From: JABURQ01 sp029243145
Lineage (GTDB): Bacteria; Planctomycetota; Planctomycetia; Planctomycetales; Planctomycetaceae
Direction of reading: 5' to 3'
Length of the DNA: 64,000 bases
Assembly: GCA_965660145.1 (NCBI GenBank)
Contig: CBFHYX010000019.1
Location: 1-64,000, forward strand
Positions within the stretch are counted from its first letter, which is position 1. Each line of letters starts with the position of its first letter. Below the pieces are notes generated by a model that did no database searches, had not been told where the DNA came from, and worked only from the letters and a program-made list of their open reading frames with translations. The translations under genes were made by a program, and so were the position numbers. Positions 61,299 to 64,000 of the stretch are shown here, in pieces.

Positions 61299-63101
61299 AT
61301 GTCGAATGCTATTACGTCATCCCGATTAAGCCACATGTATCAGGACGCGAGCCGACCGAACGACCTGTTCCCGGTCTTCGAACGGACCTCCAGCTTTCAA
61401 CCCTGGATTTTCGTGCTGGCAGTGATGCCCACACTATTCGCATTACAACATTCCATTTTGAGCGAAACTGATTCCGAATGGGTGCTGCGAAGTCTCGATC
61501 TATTACGCGCCGAGTCGGTGGAAGGGATGGTTTCACCGGGTGGACGCGACTCTCTCACCACGATTCAGTCTCAACCTCCGATGGGGACATGGTTGGCGGC
61601 AACTCTCGAAAACTGTCTCCCCGGCCAAGGTGCGTACGAAGCGATGATTGTGTCCTGGCTGGGAACAGCATTGCTCGTCGCGGGATGCTATTGGCTAGTG
61701 AGCGATTTGATTGATGGCCGAGTAGCCATGTGGGCCGTGCTGATCGCCTCGGGACAGACGATCATCCTCGGTCAAGCACAAACCGTCGTGCCCACGTCTC
61801 TCATTATTTTGTTTGGCCTTCTTTCTGTGCGCGCTTTTGATCGTCATCTGTTCCGTGAACGATCCGTCATCACATGGCCCATTCTCGGAGGTGGTTTATC
61901 GCTCGGATTCTGCCTCATGCTGGGAGGGCCAGCGGTCTTATTATTCGCCGGCCTTCAACTCCTTCAATGCCTGATCGCAATCTGGGTTGACCGTTCCTCG
62001 GACGAATCAACAGTCACCATTGTCGAACCACAACGACGGCTCATGGCACTCATCCTGCTATGGGTGACTTGCTTTGCTTCGGCAGGATGGTGGCCTTTGA
62101 TGATGTCGTCTGCCTATGGACTCGACTTCTGGAAAAACTGGATCTACGGGCTTCCGACAGCATTGAGCCCCATCAATTCACTCACTCCCGGTTGGGCATT
62201 CCTCGATGCACTCGGCCCCATGATTGGGTTAGCTATCTACGGAATGTTAGGGCTGCTAAAACGATCACTCGCACGCCAGGCTCGCGGAGAACGTGCTATT
62301 CTGCTTTGGTTCCTCGTTGGAATCTTTAGTTGGGTGGGAGGACAAGTTCTCTGGGGATCTCATTCGTTGTTTACGCAATGCGGACTGGTGCTTCTGGTTC
62401 TCAGCCTGATTATCGCGACCTCGATGGCCTTCAATGAGATCACGACCGGAAAACTCAAAGTGACGTGGGCAACGATCTGGACGATGCTACCGATGCTGGT
62501 GCTTTACACACGACCATTTCAGTCTGCTGAAGAATTTCTGCCGCTAATTTTCTCTTCAGACGGAGTGTTGCTGCTCATGTTTCTGATATTGTTAGTGTTC
62601 TGCCTACTCGACCGTCGAGACTTCTCACCCCGCAGGTGGCCCCGACTGTTTGCCGCCATGTTCCTGATGATCTTCACGCTGGCCCACTATCAAACCAGCA
62701 TCGCCTCTCCATCACCGTTACTTCAAGATCGCGGCTCCGAAGAACTGCATGCCGAAGAGTTAACACGCCTGCAACGATTGTTGGATGAAATTCCGGGGGG
62801 AATCCAGGAAGTGATCATCGTTAGTCCGCATACAGAAACGGCTCGCCTCCGCCTGCAACTTGTCCTCAAATACCCGAAGCGAAATGTCGTGACACTCAAA
62901 AGCTGGGACGAATTGATGTCTCGGCTTTCAGGTTCTCCAGACAAACCAACAACCTTGGTTCTCGAATGGCGGGATCGAAACGCACGCGAACGTAATCAAC
63001 TTTCCGAAACATGGATTCGCCGTTACTTGGGCCGCCCTCAAAAATTGGGAGGCACCGACTTACGACTTTCCGTCTTCTTCCCCAAATCGGTACCGCTCTG
63101 A
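61299..63101 (+). CDS. Multi-pass membrane protein, GT-C (GT39-like) glycosyltransferase candidate
   Basis: 600 residues with about 11-12 membrane segments, from FQPWIFVLAVMPTLFAL to FLMIFTLAHY. A short loop after the first segment carries acidic residues (TDSEWVLRSLDLLRAE) where dolichyl-phosphate mannosyltransferase-like enzymes place their catalytic Asp/Glu. The C-terminal ~130 residues are soluble (QDRGSEELHAEELTRLQRLL). This plan fits a GT-C-type glycosyltransferase acting on lipid-linked sugars, next to an epimerase, but no diagnostic signature is certain. Confidence 0.7.
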   Translation: MSNAITSSRLSHMYQDASRPNDLFPVFERTSSFQPWIFVLAVMPTLFALQHSILSETDSEWVLRSLDLLRAESVEGMVSPGGRDSLTTIQSQPPMGTWLAATLENCLPGQGAYEAMIVSWLGTALLVAGCYWLVSDLIDGRVAMWAVLIASGQTIILGQAQTVVPTSLIILFGLLSVRAFDRHLFRERSVITWPILGGGLSLGFCLMLGGPAVLLFAGLQLLQCLIAIWVDRSSDESTVTIVEPQRRLMALILLWVTCFASAGWWPLMMSSAYGLDFWKNWIYGLPTALSPINSLTPGWAFLDALGPMIGLAIYGMLGLLKRSLARQARGERAILLWFLVGIFSWVGGQVLWGSHSLFTQCGLVLLVLSLIIATSMAFNEITTGKLKVTWATIWTMLPMLVLYTRPFQSAEEFLPLIFSSDGVLLLMFLILLVFCLLDRRDFSPRRWPRLFAAMFLMIFTLAHYQTSIASPSPLLQDRGSEELHAEELTRLQRLLDEIPGGIQEVIIVSPHTETARLRLQLVLKYPKRNVVTLKSWDELMSRLSGSPDKPTTLVLEWRDRNARERNQLSETWIRRYLGRPQKLGGTDLRLSVFFPKSVPL

Positions 63102-63111
63102 GCGATCAAGA

Positions 63112-63888
63112 TTACCAGTGCATGACGAAGCCACCATCGACATTGATGGTTTGACCGGTAATCTGAGCCGCCTTCTCGGACGACAGAAACAAGATTGAGT
63201 TGGCAATATCTTCCGGAGTCTGCCAGCGTCCGAGGGGAATAATGGTCTTCACCTTTTCGCCGGCCCACTCTTCGTAACTGCGTTTGTCATTCTCGGGCTG
63301 CAGCTTGTTCCATGCTTCCCATACCGATTTATTAAGTGGCGTCTGAATCATCCCGGGACAAACCGTGTTGACGCGCACGCCATGCGGTGCCAAATCCTTG
63401 GCCAAACATTGAGCAAAATTGATATTGGCGGCTTTGGCAGCCGAATACGGTGGATCCGTTTGTGAACCGATTTGTCCGGCCACTGAAGCAATGAAGATCA
63501 TAGTCCCCGAAGCTTGTTGTCGCATCACAGGACCGACGGCATGTGCCACGCGCGTCATCCCCATAATATTGACCTCCAACACGCGGGGCCAATCGTCGGG
63601 GCTTAAGTTATCAAACGGAAACCCAAACTTCCCCGAACCAATAGCGGCGGCATGGACCAAGTGATCGATGGTACCGGTTTGAGTCAACGTCTTGGTCAAC
63701 GCCTCATCTACTGCTTCGGCAGAGGTAATATCGACACGGTGAAATTCTCCATATTCTTCCACGGGAGGATTCAGATCCCAGATATGAACTCGCGCTCCCT
63801 CGGCCAGAAATTGTTTCGCCGTAGCACGACCAATGCCACTCGCTCCACCCGTCACCACCACCACTCGATCCGTAAGATTCAAATCCAT
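63112..63888 (-). CDS. SDR family oxidoreductase
   Basis: A 258-residue classical short-chain dehydrogenase. The cofactor site is VVVTGGASGIGRATAKQFL, the catalytic Ser is in IFIASVAGQIG, and YxxxK is YSAAKAANINFAQ near residue 155. VNTVCPGMIQTPLN follows and the C-terminus ends INVDGGFVMHW. Substrate unknown. It converges with the GT-C-like gene, ending 10 bases from it. Confidence 0.93.
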   Translation of the reverse strand: MDLNLTDRVVVVTGGASGIGRATAKQFLAEGARVHIWDLNPPVEEYGEFHRVDITSAEAVDEALTKTLTQTGTIDHLVHAAAIGSGKFGFPFDNLSPDDWPRVLEVNIMGMTRVAHAVGPVMRQQASGTMIFIASVAGQIGSQTDPPYSAAKAANINFAQCLAKDLAPHGVRVNTVCPGMIQTPLNKSVWEAWNKLQPENDKRSYEEWAGEKVKTIIPLGRWQTPEDIANSILFLSSEKAAQITGQTINVDGGFVMHW

Positions 63889-64000
63889 GAATACGCCACC
63901 TTATTTCAGCGCAGAAAAAAAGACCGCTCGAACCGACTAATGGAGTGTCGCGTTTTATCGGGAGATAATTTTAGTCGTTTGCGGTTTTGAAAAATTCGAT

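Overview
The window looks like chromosome of a planctomycete (phylum Planctomycetota), at roughly half GC by eye. Several traits point there: a DUF1559 type-II pseudopilin with the typical H..DGS C-terminus, a type I sulfatase beside other secreted polysaccharide enzymes, a DUF2339 multi-pass protein, an ECF sigma factor next to a Ser/Thr kinase, a GroEL lacking the GGM tail and ending in HSHDEDLY, a CxxCH-containing secreted multidomain dehydrogenase, and many short palindromic intergenic repeats. I assign no genus. I see no tRNA, rRNA, CRISPR array, integrase or transposase.

Layout. 0-4.3 kb: secreted carbohydrate module (DUF3472-like protein, sulfatase, PL7 alginate-lyase-like enzyme). 4.3-8.1 kb: minus-strand operon of an HlyD-like adaptor, a secreted alpha/alpha-toroid protein and an AlkD-like protein. 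8.2-13.4 kb: DUF493, an A-type Fe-S carrier, a small HExxH membrane protein, DUF2339. 13.4-14.6 kb: gene-free, repeat-rich. 14.6-16.7 kb: groES-groEL. 17-24.5 kb: alpha/beta hydrolase, an M48 protease cut by an in-frame TAG, and a sugar-isomerase-like protein that a 9-A tract separates by one frame from a cytochrome c/beta-propeller/cupredoxin protein. 24.5-25.1 kb: a GxxExxY PD-(D/E)XK protein bracketed by two copies of an ~80 bp palindromic repeat. 25.1-34.2 kb: peptidase T, a methyltransferase/flavoprotein/type III polyketide synthase operon, an alpha/beta hydrolase, BioA, malate dehydrogenase and YgfZ. 34.2-39.4 kb: Cys-rich outer-membrane protein, PhyH dioxygenase, QueG, cupin, DapB, FxsA. 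39.8-42.2 kb: ExeA-like ATPase, lipoprotein, DUF1559 pseudopilin cut by an in-frame TAG. 42.4-46.9 kb: RecG, RNase HI, IF-1, Flp pilin, FolK. 46.9-51.7 kb: AAA ATPase, aldo/keto reductase, Cys-rich small protein, kinase truncated after its catalytic loop, ECF sigma factor. 51.9-57.1 kb: DUF11-type surface protein, gamma-glutamyltransferase-like protein, LamG-like protein. 57.2-63.9 kb: transaldolase-RlmN-membrane protein operon, nucleotide-sugar epimerase, GT-C-like membrane protein, SDR.

Most genes are housekeeping or ordinary planctomycete accessory genes. The unusual part is a set of four interrupted or truncated reading frames (two single TAGs, one homopolymer frameshift, one missing kinase C-lobe) plus several distinct palindromic repeat families. 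One of these flanks a nuclease-fold gene and another supplies the Shine-Dalgarno sequence of queG. The best candidates for something undescribed are the repeat-bracketed GxxExxY unit, the frameshift-joined isomerase/cytochrome/propeller/cupredoxin protein, and the adaptor/toroid/AlkD operon.
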